Assembly: GCF_000263595.1 (NCBI RefSeq)
Contig: NZ_ADES01000011.1
Span: forward strand, 1-64,000
Length of the DNA: 64,000 bases
From: Gardnerella vaginalis 1500E
GTDB taxonomy: Bacteria; Actinomycetota; Actinomycetes; Actinomycetales; Bifidobacteriaceae
Direction of reading: 5' to 3'
The notes under the pieces were generated by a model that had not been told where the DNA came from, searched no databases, and saw only the letters and a list, made by a program, of their open reading frames with translations. Of the stretch, positions 16,994 through 26,241 are shown piece after piece (position 1 is the first letter of the stretch; every line of letters begins with the position of its first letter). The position numbers and the translations under genes are program-made.

Positions 16994-19900
16994 ATGACTC
17001 GTCATCGACATCTTGCATCGAAGATTATTTCTATTGTTGCCGCTCTTTCAATGCTTGTGACAGGATTTGCTGTTGCAGGCAGTGCAAGCGCTGTTACTAG
17101 CGGGGGGGGGTCTACCAATAGCAAAGAAACTTCTACTAATGTAACTCTTAAAAGTAAGGGTGTTATTGTTACTGCGTTTCAGCAAAATTGGAAGAGTATT
17201 GCTCAAGAATGCACTAAAACTTACGTCCCTGAGGGTGTGAAGTATGTTCAGGTTTCTCCGCCGCAAGATCATATTAAAGGTAAAGCTTGGTGGACTTCTT
17301 ACCAGCCTGTGAGCTATAAATTAAATTCTAAACTTGGTACTGAAGCTGAGTTTAAGCAGATGATTACTACTTGCAATGCGGTAGGTGTTGGAATCATTGC
17401 TGATGCTGTGATTAATCACATGACTGGCGCTGATAATAAAGATACTGTTGGTGTTGGAGGAAGTAAATATGATGCGTCTAATCAGTCCTTCACAGACGCT
17501 GGATACACTAAGGATGATTTCCATAAGAGCACTGAAAATATTAAAGATTACACGAATGCTGAAGAAGTTTGGACTCACAGACTTGTTGGTTTGCTTGATT
17601 TGGATACTTCTAAGCCGCATGTTCAGCAAGTGTTAGGCAAGTACTTTGCAGATTTGTTGAAACTTGGCGTTGCTGGTTTCCGTGTGGACGCTGTTAAACA
17701 TATTTCGCCAGAAGATATGAGAGCTATTAAAGCTTCTGCCATAAAGCAATACAATGAAGGCGTTGACGACAGCAAAAAGATTAATGACATTTGGTGGATG
17801 CAGGAAACTATTGGAAACCCTTCAGAAGCTGCACAAATTAAGCCTGCTGCACATTTGAATGAAGGCGAAGTTAACGAGTTTGGCTACTCTTACCAGCTTA
17901 AGCAAAACTTCAAAGGCTCTCTTATTAAATCAGATAAGCCTCTGAACAAAATTCAAGACGGAATGGTTCAAAGTGATAAAGCTTCGATTTTCGTTACGAA
18001 CTGGGATACTGAGCGCGGTAACAGTGTGCTCACATATAAAGATGGCCGTCGTTACGCTTTAGCAAATGCATTCATGCTCGCATGGCCATACGGCACTCCA
18101 AACGTGTATTCCGGATACAAGTTTGACACTCATGATGAGGGCGCGCCTGGTGCATCTGATACGTCTGTTCCAGATGTATCTTGCGGCAAAGATTCAAAGT
18201 GGCAGTGCACTCAGCGTTGGACTTCGATTCGTGGAATGATTGGATTCTATAATGCTGTTCAAGGCGCGAAGGTTACGAATTGGCAGGATGATGGCGACAA
18301 TAATGTTGCATTTAGCCGTGAAGGCAAAGGCTTCTTAGCAATCAACAATTCTCTTGACGAAAAAGAAGTTTCTTACAAGACTGATTTGCCAAATGGTGAG
18401 TATTGCAACGTTTATGCTGCAGGAGACTGCTCTAAGACTGTTAAAGTTGAAAATGGTGTAGTTAATGCGAAAATTGGCGCTCGCGAAGCAGTAGCATTGC
18501 ATGTTAATGCCACAAAATCCAAGCATCCAGCTGGCGCTGCTACAGACCCGTCTGATCCTCAATATGGTGAAGAAAAGCCTGATGCAGGTATGCCAGAAGA
18601 TCCTAAAACAACTATTTACTTTAAGCCAGACGAAAAGTTTAAGGATAAGAAAGTATATGTTCATTACGGCATAGGCTCAAGCTGGACGTCAGGTCATGGC
18701 GAAGAGATGCAAAAGGCTTGCGATGGTTGGTATAAGCATACGATTAAAACCAATGGTAAAGCTTATGAAGCAGTGTTTAATGATGGTGAAAACTACTGGT
18801 ATCACGAGGGAGAGAATAATAACTTTAAGATTCCAGCTCATACTGATTCATATGTAGCTCAAGATCACAAGGGTAGTGTTGGAGTAAATCCTTGCCCAGT
18901 AAAATATGAGCCAAAGACTACTGTTCGAATCCACTATAAGCCAAAAGCGGGCGATGATCGCAATATCGGCGTTTATTTGTGGGGTAAAGACAAGGATGGT
19001 AAAGAGCTTCATGGAGTCTGGCATCAGTTTACTGGCTCTGATTCTTTCGGCAAAGTTTTTGAAACTACAGTTGATGGAGCTTTTGAAAACAAGTCACTTT
19101 CCTTTATTACTACTACAAAAGAGTGGGGTAAAGATGGTGGCGATCGCGCTATTGAAAACTGTGCAAGTGGCCTTGCTGAAGCTTGGGTAACAGGCGGAAC
19201 GGATACTACGCAGTTTACTGCTCCAGACAATCTTAAGAAGAAGCCAAAAGAGTTAAAGGTAACAGTTCATTATCGCAGGAATGCTGGCGATTATGAAGGC
19301 TGGAACATGTGGACTTGGAACGACGGAACTGGTGGTACTGCTCGTTACTTCACTTCGCATGACGATTACGGCAAAGTTGCAACCTTTACTGCTAAGAATG
19401 ATGGTGGTATTGACAGTGTTGGTTTCAAAGTTAGAAAATCTACGCCAAATAGCGATTGGGAAAAACAAGATCCTAGCGATCGCAGTATTCCAAACAATGC
19501 TATTAAGCTAGATGCAAGTGATCCAAGCAAGGGTAGTGCTGAAGTCTGGTTAATGCAAGATGACATGACAGTATACTTAAACGCTACGATGCCACAACTT
19601 ACAGCTCACGTGATGTCTGCGGATATTACTGGCTTAAAGAAGTTAGCTGTAAAAGTATCTGGTGATGTGTCGTCTGTAACGACTTCCAACGTAACACTTT
19701 TGGATACTAGTGAAAATCCTAGCAAGAAAGTTGAAATTGCTTCTGCTAAAGCTAAGGGTCCAGATATTACTATTGAGACCAAAGAAGAACTTAATATTAA
19801 GCATAAATATGAGTTGAGTATTAAGGGATTAGCTACAGGTATTAAGCTTTCCGCTTCTTCAAAAACTGGTGCTAGCGTAATTCGTACCGATGAATTCGAT

Positions 19901-22666
19901 AAGAAATACGCGTACAATGGCAATGACTTGGGCGCTGTGCATTCTGCTTCTTCAACTACTTTTAAGCTTTGGGCTCCAACAGCAACTGAAGTAAAGTTGA
20001 TTACTTATCGGTCGACTGCTGAAAAAGCAGAAAAGTCTAAAGAAATTGCTATGAAAGCAGAAGATCATGGTGTGTGGTCTGCAAAGCTTGATGGAGATCA
20101 GGCTGGTACAGCTTACGCATATGAAGTTCATTTTGCTGATGGCACAGTGAATGTTTCTGCTGATCCTTATGCGAAAGCTGCAGTAGTAAACGGTGAACGT
20201 TCTGTTGTATTAGCAGATAAAGACGCTGGCAATGCTGGAAATCGTATGCCAAGCTTTACGAATCCAAGTGACGCAACAATTGCAGAAATGGATGTTCGTG
20301 ACTTCTCAATCAATCCAAACTCTGGTATTAGCGATGCTCATCGCGGTAAGTATCTTGGAGTAATAGAAGCAGGCACTAAGACCACAGATAAGCATAATGT
20401 TTCTGGCTTTGATTATTTGAAGTCGCTTGGTGTCACTCACGTGCAAATCATGCCAATGTATGATTTTGCTTCAGTTAATGAAACTGGTGACTTGAGTTAC
20501 GGAAAGCAAGGCGCTCAAAACTGGGGTTATGATCCGCAAAACTACAATGTTCCTGAAGGATCTTACTCTACTGATCCTGCAACTCCAACAACAAGGGTTA
20601 AGGAAGCTAAGCAAATGATTGCTGGCCTTCATAAGGCTGGTTTGCGTGTAATTATGGACGTGGTTTACAACCATGTTTATGACGTGCAAAATCATTCGTT
20701 TAACAAGACTGTTCCTGGATACTACTTCCGCTATAAGGATGGCGCTTTGAATGGTAATTCTGGATGCGGTAACGATACTGCCTCTGAACGTCAAATGATG
20801 CGCAAGTATATTTTGGATTCTGTGAAGTATTGGGCTACGCATTACAACCTCGACGGCTTCCGATTTGATTTGATGGGCTTAATTGACCTGAAGACTATGC
20901 AAGAAGTGCGTGCTGAGCTTAATAAGATTGATCCTTCAATTATTGTGCTTGGTGAAGGCTGGGATATGAATAAACTGCTTCCTAAGAGCGAGTCTACTAT
21001 TCAACCTAATGCTTATAAGATTCCAGGAGTAGCGTTCTTTAATGATTCATTCCGCGATTCTGTAAAAGGTTCTGTGTTTGATACTGAGGGTACTGGTTTT
21101 GTCAATGGCAATACAGATAAAGGTGTTAAGGCTTTGCTTGAGCATAATTTGCTTGGTTGCCAATTTGGCACGAGTAGTACTGTTAAGTGCTGGAATGGTA
21201 ATGCTGAAACGCACTTTGCTGATGCAGGTCAAATTGTTCAGTATGTTGAAGCTCACGATAACTTGTCGTTGTATGATAAGCTAAAGGTCTCTGCTCCTAA
21301 CGACACTGAAGACGTACGATTGAGGCGAGTAAAGCTTGCAAATTCAATGATTTTGCTTTCGCGCGGCATGCCGTTTATTCAACTTGGTCAGGAATTCTTG
21401 CGAACTAAGAACGGTAACGAAAATAGCTACAATTCTGGAGATAAAGACAATGCTCTTGATTGGAATCGCGCAACAGAAAAGTCTGATTCTGTGAACTATT
21501 TCAAGGGATTGTTGAAGCTACGCAAGAGTATTAAATCTCTTCGTGATTTTGATTATGCAACAATTAACAAGAACATGAAGATGATTGATGGCACTACTGA
21601 TGGTGTAATTGCTTATACGCTTAAAGATGCAGATAAGCAATACGTTGTTGTGTTCAATGCTAATAATGCTGAAACTCAAGTAAAGATTCCAGCAGGAAAG
21701 TATTCTGCTCTTGTTGCTGATGGCAAAGTTAATGAAGTTGCTCAAGAGGCTAATGTTTCAGCTGACGGAACATACAAGGTTGCTGCTCTTTCGACTGCTG
21801 TGCTTGTGAAGGATGAATCTAAGCCTGGTACGCAGCCTGGTACGCAGCCTGGTACGCAGAATCCAGATCCATCTACGCATGGGCATGAACAAACTCCTGG
21901 TACTGTGACTCCTGGTACTGGTCCTCATCCAGCGCCAGCTCCGGCACCTGGACATGAGCAAACGCCTGGTCAAGTGACGCCTGCTCCTGCTCCGTCTCCT
22001 TCACCAACGCCTCAGCACAATCCATCTGAGCATGAGACTCCATCTAAGCCAGGTCAGACTAAGCCTGCTCCAGCTAAGCCAGATCAGTCTAAGAATGAAA
22101 CTCCAGCTGAGCATCCTGCGCCAGCTAAGTCTGAACAAACTGCTCCAGCTAAGCCTGCAGAATCAACTCCTGTGCCTCAAGCTCCGGAAACAGTCCAGCA
22201 GCTTAATCCAGAATTAAAGGGAACTCTTAGCGTTGGTAACAATAACGTTGCAACTGCAGGTGTTGTTAACAGTGTGAGAATTAATGTTGTAAACAGCGAG
22301 TTCACCGAGCGTTTGCAGCGTGATGGAGTAGTTTATGCTTACGCGTACATTTACTCATCTCCACGCTTGCTTAAGGGTGCTGATGGTTCAAAGTTTGTGA
22401 CTGTTCGCATGGTTAATGGCAAGCCTCAATTCGACGCTCAGTTCCCAGCTGGATACACCGGAAAGCATACGGTTGTTTTGGTTGACGAGAAAGGTAATCA
22501 ACTTGCATGGACAGACATAACCGTTGTAAATAACGATATTGTTAAAAAATCGCAAGAATTAAGTTCTACTGGCAGCAGCATAATTCAGATCGCATTTATT
22601 TGTGCAATATTGTTGGTTGTGGCTGGTGCATTCTTCATTAAAATAAATCGAGCTAAGAATATATAA
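16994..22666 (+). CDS. Secreted multidomain amylopullulanase (alpha-amylase plus pullulanase)
   Basis: 1890 residues. Signal peptide 1-36 (SMLVTGFAVAGSASA); nine-G tract encodes SGGGS directly after it. GH13 amylase about 45-525 (GFRVDAVKHI, WWMQETIG, FVTNWDTER). Three carbohydrate-binding modules: one at about 538-640 and two pullulanase-associated (CBM41-type) at about 641-860 (VRIHYKPKAGDDRNIGVYLW, VTVHYRRNAGDYEGWNMWTW). Then an N2-like domain, CBM48 (TTFKLWAPTATEVKLI, about 985) and a pullulanase barrel: VIMDVVYNHVYD, GFRFDLMGLID (nucleophile), LGEGWDM (acid/base), YVEAHDNLSL. A Pro-rich repeat linker (about 1610-1735), a beta-rich domain, and LSSTG, a membrane helix and a basic tail, which look like a variant sortase signal. 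It should cut both alpha-1,4 and alpha-1,6 bonds of glycogen. Start ATG 16994 after GGAGGAAAGGA. Confidence 0.94.
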   Translation: MTRHRHLASKIISIVAALSMLVTGFAVAGSASAVTSGGGSTNSKETSTNVTLKSKGVIVTAFQQNWKSIAQECTKTYVPEGVKYVQVSPPQDHIKGKAWWTSYQPVSYKLNSKLGTEAEFKQMITTCNAVGVGIIADAVINHMTGADNKDTVGVGGSKYDASNQSFTDAGYTKDDFHKSTENIKDYTNAEEVWTHRLVGLLDLDTSKPHVQQVLGKYFADLLKLGVAGFRVDAVKHISPEDMRAIKASAIKQYNEGVDDSKKINDIWWMQETIGNPSEAAQIKPAAHLNEGEVNEFGYSYQLKQNFKGSLIKSDKPLNKIQDGMVQSDKASIFVTNWDTERGNSVLTYKDGRRYALANAFMLAWPYGTPNVYSGYKFDTHDEGAPGASDTSVPDVSCGKDSKWQCTQRWTSIRGMIGFYNAVQGAKVTNWQDDGDNNVAFSREGKGFLAINNSLDEKEVSYKTDLPNGEYCNVYAAGDCSKTVKVENGVVNAKIGAREAVALHVNATKSKHPAGAATDPSDPQYGEEKPDAGMPEDPKTTIYFKPDEKFKDKKVYVHYGIGSSWTSGHGEEMQKACDGWYKHTIKTNGKAYEAVFNDGENYWYHEGENNNFKIPAHTDSYVAQDHKGSVGVNPCPVKYEPKTTVRIHYKPKAGDDRNIGVYLWGKDKDGKELHGVWHQFTGSDSFGKVFETTVDGAFENKSLSFITTTKEWGKDGGDRAIENCASGLAEAWVTGGTDTTQFTAPDNLKKKPKELKVTVHYRRNAGDYEGWNMWTWNDGTGGTARYFTSHDDYGKVATFTAKNDGGIDSVGFKVRKSTPNSDWEKQDPSDRSIPNNAIKLDASDPSKGSAEVWLMQDDMTVYLNATMPQLTAHVMSADITGLKKLAVKVSGDVSSVTTSNVTLLDTSENPSKKVEIASAKAKGPDITIETKEELNIKHKYELSIKGLATGIKLSASSKTGASVIRTDEFDKKYAYNGNDLGAVHSASSTTFKLWAPTATEVKLITYRSTAEKAEKSKEIAMKAEDHGVWSAKLDGDQAGTAYAYEVHFADGTVNVSADPYAKAAVVNGERSVVLADKDAGNAGNRMPSFTNPSDATIAEMDVRDFSINPNSGISDAHRGKYLGVIEAGTKTTDKHNVSGFDYLKSLGVTHVQIMPMYDFASVNETGDLSYGKQGAQNWGYDPQNYNVPEGSYSTDPATPTTRVKEAKQMIAGLHKAGLRVIMDVVYNHVYDVQNHSFNKTVPGYYFRYKDGALNGNSGCGNDTASERQMMRKYILDSVKYWATHYNLDGFRFDLMGLIDLKTMQEVRAELNKIDPSIIVLGEGWDMNKLLPKSESTIQPNAYKIPGVAFFNDSFRDSVKGSVFDTEGTGFVNGNTDKGVKALLEHNLLGCQFGTSSTVKCWNGNAETHFADAGQIVQYVEAHDNLSLYDKLKVSAPNDTEDVRLRRVKLANSMILLSRGMPFIQLGQEFLRTKNGNENSYNSGDKDNALDWNRATEKSDSVNYFKGLLKLRKSIKSLRDFDYATINKNMKMIDGTTDGVIAYTLKDADKQYVVVFNANNAETQVKIPAGKYSALVADGKVNEVAQEANVSADGTYKVAALSTAVLVKDESKPGTQPGTQPGTQNPDPSTHGHEQTPGTVTPGTGPHPAPAPAPGHEQTPGQVTPAPAPSPSPTPQHNPSEHETPSKPGQTKPAPAKPDQSKNETPAEHPAPAKSEQTAPAKPAESTPVPQAPETVQQLNPELKGTLSVGNNNVATAGVVNSVRINVVNSEFTERLQRDGVVYAYAYIYSSPRLLKGADGSKFVTVRMVNGKPQFDAQFPAGYTGKHTVVLVDEKGNQLAWTDITVVNNDIVKKSQELSSTGSSIIQIAFICAILLVVAGAFFIKINRAKNI
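17102..17110 (+). repeat. Nine-G homopolymer in the amylopullulanase gene
   Basis: Nine consecutive G encode GGG right behind the signal peptide. In an A+T-rich genome this is exceptional. A gain or loss of one G would end translation soon after, since the other frames are not open over the gene. In this sequence the gene is in frame (on). Confidence 0.9.
21824..21859 (+). repeat. Three 12-bp tandem repeats (PGTQ) in the amylopullulanase linker
   Basis: CCTGGTACGCAG is repeated three times without mismatch, encoding PGTQ x3 at the start of the Pro-rich wall-spanning linker. Copy changes keep the frame and would only alter linker length. Confidence 0.92.
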
Positions 22667-22748
22667 AAGAAGGTATAGAATCAAAAAGTAGATTAAGCTT
22701 AATCTTATTATGTAAGTACTTGCGTGATAATGTGAGAAAGAAGAACGT

Positions 22749-24470
22749 ATGTTTTGCATCAACTGTGGAGCATTAGTTAAGGATAATGCACGGTTCTGTT
22801 CTCGTTGTGGAGCAGCTGTTAATGCTTCTGCAGAAAATGATCAGCAGAACAATGCGCAGAATCAGCAAAGCTCGCAGAATCAGCAAAGTATTCGTAATAA
22901 CATGAATCAAGCTTACAAAGCTGAGCCGTATAATTCTGCAGCATCAGCCACTTATACGGCATCAGCTATTCCTGCGTCTTCACGCGGAGGCAGCGTATTT
23001 TCTGTATTTGATGTTTTTTCAAATGAGGAATTAAAGAATAAAAGAAACATAATTCTTGCTATTACAATAGTTATATCTTTTATTCTTTCGTGCATTTTTG
23101 GATGCTTAATTTGGGATTTTATTCACCCGAGTCAAATTCCTTATTCAAAGCTTCGCAGTGAGCTTACTCAATCACACAAGTATGAAGATTATACGCTAAA
23201 AATTGTTAATTCCGACGTTTCTCAATATCCGCACGTTAAATTGTACTTTTCTCTTACAGATAGCAGTGGAAAAGCCCTTGAGATTGACTCTCCAACTGCT
23301 GCAATTCGCGAGAAAATTGGTGGTGGCAAAGAAGTAGAACGCCTTATTCACAAGGTTGAGAGAATTAAAGACAATCAAGGTGTTAATTACGAGATTCTTC
23401 TTGATAAATCCGGCTCAATGGATTCTTCAATCGACACTATGAAGAAAACAATGAGTGATTTTGTTCGCAATCTCAACTATAAGGTTGGTGATAAAGGAGA
23501 GCTTATATCTTTCGATAGCTACCTCATGTATATGGCAACATACACGAGCGATAAAGATCGACTTCTTACAGGTATCGATAATATGACGCCTTACGGCATG
23601 ACGGCCTTGTACGATGCTCTATACGCTGGTGTTACTAATGCTTCAAACCATCCAGGTTTTAACTGTGTTATTGCTTTTACAGACGGTTTGGATAATGAAA
23701 GCACTCATACTGCGGATGAGGTTATTGCTCTAGCAAAAGAAAAGGGAATACCAGTTTATTTGATTGGTACAAGTGATGCTGATTCTAACGTATTGCAGAA
23801 TATTGCAAACGAAACAAACGGCTACTTCTGGGATATTAATTCTATTTCAGATATGAAAGATGTAATGAATAGAATTAGAGTTAATCAAGATAATGTTTAT
23901 TGCCTCGAGTACGATTCTGATTCCTCAACAAATCCTTATGTTAATCGTGTAGTTTCTGCTTTGCTTGCAGATTCGAAGAACCATAAGTCTGGTGGCATTG
24001 GTGATGATTTAGCATTTAAGCCAGTCAAGAAGAAGACTTACAAGAAGGGTAGTTCTCGTTTTGTTCTTCATAAGGGAGACGTAACTTGGACAGAAGCTAA
24101 TAGTGCATGCATGCAAGATGGCGGTTACTTAGTAACTCTTACAGACAAGCGTAAGGAAACTAAGGTTATAAATATGGCTAAGAAGGAAGGCATCAAGTAT
24201 GTTTGGATTGGCGGTTACACTTCTCAGCGCGAAAATGGTGACGTGTATGCGCACTGGGTTACTGGTGAAAAAGTAAAGTATCAAAACTGGTTACCGGGTG
24301 AGCCAAGCCGAAATGATAAAGATGGTGAACCTGAGTTTTATCTTATGCTTTGGAGATTAAATGACGAATGGTCTTGGAACGATCAGCGTGACAACCTATT
24401 TACAAATCCTACATTGCGCAAAACGTTTAGCGGTAAAACAGGCTACGTGTGCGAAGTGAATAAATACTAA
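22749..24470 (+). CDS. Zinc-ribbon / vWA / C-type lectin membrane protein
   Basis: 573 residues with an unusual order. Residues 1-27 form a zinc ribbon (MFCINCG and FCSRCGAAV). A Gln/Asn/Ser/Ala-rich linker (28-95) precedes one membrane helix (about 98-122). Outside, a von Willebrand A domain (about 212-385) has the metal-site motif DKSGS, the Thr in PYGMTALYDAL and the Asp in AFTDGLDN, a complete MIDAS. Last, a C-type lectin-like domain (about 437-573) has WTEANSACMQDGGYLVTL, YVWIGGY, WLPGEPS, WSWNDQRDN and YVCEV. Topology inference: zinc ribbon inside, vWA and lectin outside, suggesting adhesion to protein or glycan ligands. Ribosome site AAAGAAG; 82 bases after the amylopullulanase, 49 before the GH3 gene. 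I know no characterised relative with this exact architecture. Confidence 0.85.
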   Translation: MFCINCGALVKDNARFCSRCGAAVNASAENDQQNNAQNQQSSQNQQSIRNNMNQAYKAEPYNSAASATYTASAIPASSRGGSVFSVFDVFSNEELKNKRNIILAITIVISFILSCIFGCLIWDFIHPSQIPYSKLRSELTQSHKYEDYTLKIVNSDVSQYPHVKLYFSLTDSSGKALEIDSPTAAIREKIGGGKEVERLIHKVERIKDNQGVNYEILLDKSGSMDSSIDTMKKTMSDFVRNLNYKVGDKGELISFDSYLMYMATYTSDKDRLLTGIDNMTPYGMTALYDALYAGVTNASNHPGFNCVIAFTDGLDNESTHTADEVIALAKEKGIPVYLIGTSDADSNVLQNIANETNGYFWDINSISDMKDVMNRIRVNQDNVYCLEYDSDSSTNPYVNRVVSALLADSKNHKSGGIGDDLAFKPVKKKTYKKGSSRFVLHKGDVTWTEANSACMQDGGYLVTLTDKRKETKVINMAKKEGIKYVWIGGYTSQRENGDVYAHWVTGEKVKYQNWLPGEPSRNDKDGEPEFYLMLWRLNDEWSWNDQRDNLFTNPTLRKTFSGKTGYVCEVNKY

Positions 24471-24519
24471 TAAATAATTTCAATAGTATTTTTATTATTA
24501 GTGAATTAGGGGAAAGCTT

Positions 24520-25920
24520 ATGCGCAAGCAGCAGCCGCGTAAATTGCAAAGTGGGCCACATACTGTAACTGGTCGTGCAGTACAATATAGGGGTGCGTTG
24601 CATAATCAACGTGCAAAATCAGTCGCGTCTAGAAATCATTTCGCTTCTATTTTTGTGATTATTATTGCGCTTGCTTTAATAGCAGTGTCTATGTGTGCTG
24701 CAGTATATGTTATGCGCTCGCAATTCTTCGACCATTCTAATAGAACTGCTGTTAAGAGTCCTAAAGAGTTAGCAATAGAAGCAGAAAAGCGAGAGTCTTT
24801 AATTAAAGCTCATAAAAAACTGGCTCGTAGAGGAATTGATCCCAATAGTGCAGAAGTTAGAAGCGTGATTTCAAAAATGTCTCTTGAAGACAAAGTTGCG
24901 CAAATGTTTGTTGTAAAACCTGAGGAATTAGTTGGCATAAACTGGACTGTGACTTCTTCTGGTGCACAAATGCAGCAGGCTTTTAACTCCTTGCCTGTTG
25001 GCGGAATAATGTACACGAGAGAAAATATTCAAAGTCCTGAACAGACTAAAAGTATGATTTCTAAATTGCAAGAAATAAGTAATGCTCGTGTATTATTGCC
25101 TGCGATTGTTAGCGTTGATGAAGAGGGTGGGACTGTTGCAAGAGTTAGTTCTAATCCTCAAATGGGAGTGAATACTTCGCCTAATATGAGAGATATTGGT
25201 GTTACTAAGAAAATGCGTAAAGCTTATAAAGCGGGAGCATATATTGGTAAATATCTCCATGATTTTGGCTTTAATGTTGATTTTGCGCCTGTTGCAGATG
25301 TTCTAACTAATCCGGATAATAATCTTATGAAAAAGCGCTCATTCGGTTCTAACCCAAAGCTTGTGGCTCATATGACTGACGCGTTTACGGATGGTTTGCA
25401 AGAAAATCATGTTTTTGCTACGTATAAGCATTTTCCTGGTCATGGCTCAACTTTTGAAGATTCTCACAAAGGTACTACTGTTTCGAATCAAACTCCATTT
25501 TTGCTAAGAAAAGTAGATTTAGTTCCATTCAAAGATGCGGTAGATACTGGCGTTAAGTTCATTATGGTTAGTCATGTGTCGTATCCGAAGATTACGGGAG
25601 ATGATACTCCAGCTAGTATGTCGGAAAAGATTGTTACAGGTTTAGCTCGTAAAAAGCTTGGCTATAACGGTATTCTTATTTCTGATTCTTTAGGAATGGG
25701 AGCAATATCTTTACGTTATGCTCCTTCAAGCGCTGCAATTACTGGAATTAAAGCAGGTCTTGATATGCTACTTTCTCCTGCAAATTTGCGCCAAGCTTAC
25801 TATTCTGTTGTTAATGCCGTTCGTAGAGGAGAAATTCCTGAGTCTAGAATTGATGATTCTGTAAAACGAATTATTGCTGTAAAATTGCAGATTGCTAAAT
25901 ATCAAAAACTTTATAAATAG
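24520..25920 (+). CDS. GH3 family glycosidase (NagZ-like beta-N-acetylhexosaminidase), membrane-anchored
   Basis: 466 residues. A basic N-terminus and one hydrophobic helix (about 44-66) anchor it outside the membrane. The GH3 barrel shows LPAIVSVDEEGGTVARV, NVDFAPVADVLTN, TYKHFPGHGSTFEDSHKG (the His/Asp loop typical of NagZ-type enzymes, which use it as acid/base), IMVSHVSYPKI and LISDSLGMGAI with the likely nucleophile Asp. The family usually removes N-acetylglucosamine from muropeptides or glycans; the exact sugar cannot be told. It lacks the second GH3 domain seen in beta-glucosidases, matching NagZ. Start ATG 24520 after AGGGGAAAG. Its position after the lectin protein suggests a cell-surface glycan role. 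Confidence 0.88.
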   Translation: MRKQQPRKLQSGPHTVTGRAVQYRGALHNQRAKSVASRNHFASIFVIIIALALIAVSMCAAVYVMRSQFFDHSNRTAVKSPKELAIEAEKRESLIKAHKKLARRGIDPNSAEVRSVISKMSLEDKVAQMFVVKPEELVGINWTVTSSGAQMQQAFNSLPVGGIMYTRENIQSPEQTKSMISKLQEISNARVLLPAIVSVDEEGGTVARVSSNPQMGVNTSPNMRDIGVTKKMRKAYKAGAYIGKYLHDFGFNVDFAPVADVLTNPDNNLMKKRSFGSNPKLVAHMTDAFTDGLQENHVFATYKHFPGHGSTFEDSHKGTTVSNQTPFLLRKVDLVPFKDAVDTGVKFIMVSHVSYPKITGDDTPASMSEKIVTGLARKKLGYNGILISDSLGMGAISLRYAPSSAAITGIKAGLDMLLSPANLRQAYYSVVNAVRRGEIPESRIDDSVKRIIAVKLQIAKYQKLYK

Positions 25921-26112
25921 TAAACAAAATACTAATAAGCACTAATATTTTTAATAATAATTTTAATAATATTTTCAGTTTGTGCGCGTGTTGTGTTTGC
26001 ATTTGTACTTTCATAGTGTTAGCATCATTTCAACACAAACGAATATCGAATATTTCGGTTGAGGTTTGTGCATTGAACCACAAGTAGTTAATGAGTTTAG
26101 GAGGCAGTCATC
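25921..26112 (+). other. Leader region upstream of the Trp leader peptide
   Basis: 192 bases without a gene. It holds a near palindrome CGAATAT-CG-AATATTTCG around 26040-26057 and a TTGTG/CACAA dyad (26066-26070 with 26079-26083). A weak promoter (TTGCAT, 17-base spacer, TAGCAT) ends near 26025. The dyads could be an operator or part of the leader RNA fold. Confidence 0.35.
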
Positions 26113-26217
26113 ATGCGTAACATGAACATGAATGCTGAATCTATGAATACTCTTAACGCTGCACGTATGTGGTGGTGGCAGTCTTCTCTTTGGCGTGAGT
26201 TTACTCTGAAGTTTTAG
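26113..26217 (+). CDS. Trp-rich leader peptide (attenuator) of the ECF transporter operon
   Basis: 34-codon reading frame with a strong ribosome site (AGGAGGCAG) and ATG 26113. It contains three consecutive Trp codons (26170-26178, residues 20-22) and a fourth at residue 27, and ends TAG at 26217. A factor-independent terminator follows 24 bases later (26242-26268), then the S-component gene. This is the classic layout of transcription attenuation by ribosome stalling at scarce charged tRNA-Trp. A competing pairing is possible between 26178-26187 and 26216-26224. No Trp biosynthesis gene follows; the regulated genes encode a transporter. Confidence 0.8.
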   Translation: MRNMNMNAESMNTLNAARMWWWQSSLWREFTLKF

Positions 26218-26241
26218 AAGCTGCATATAAAAGCTTGTAGA

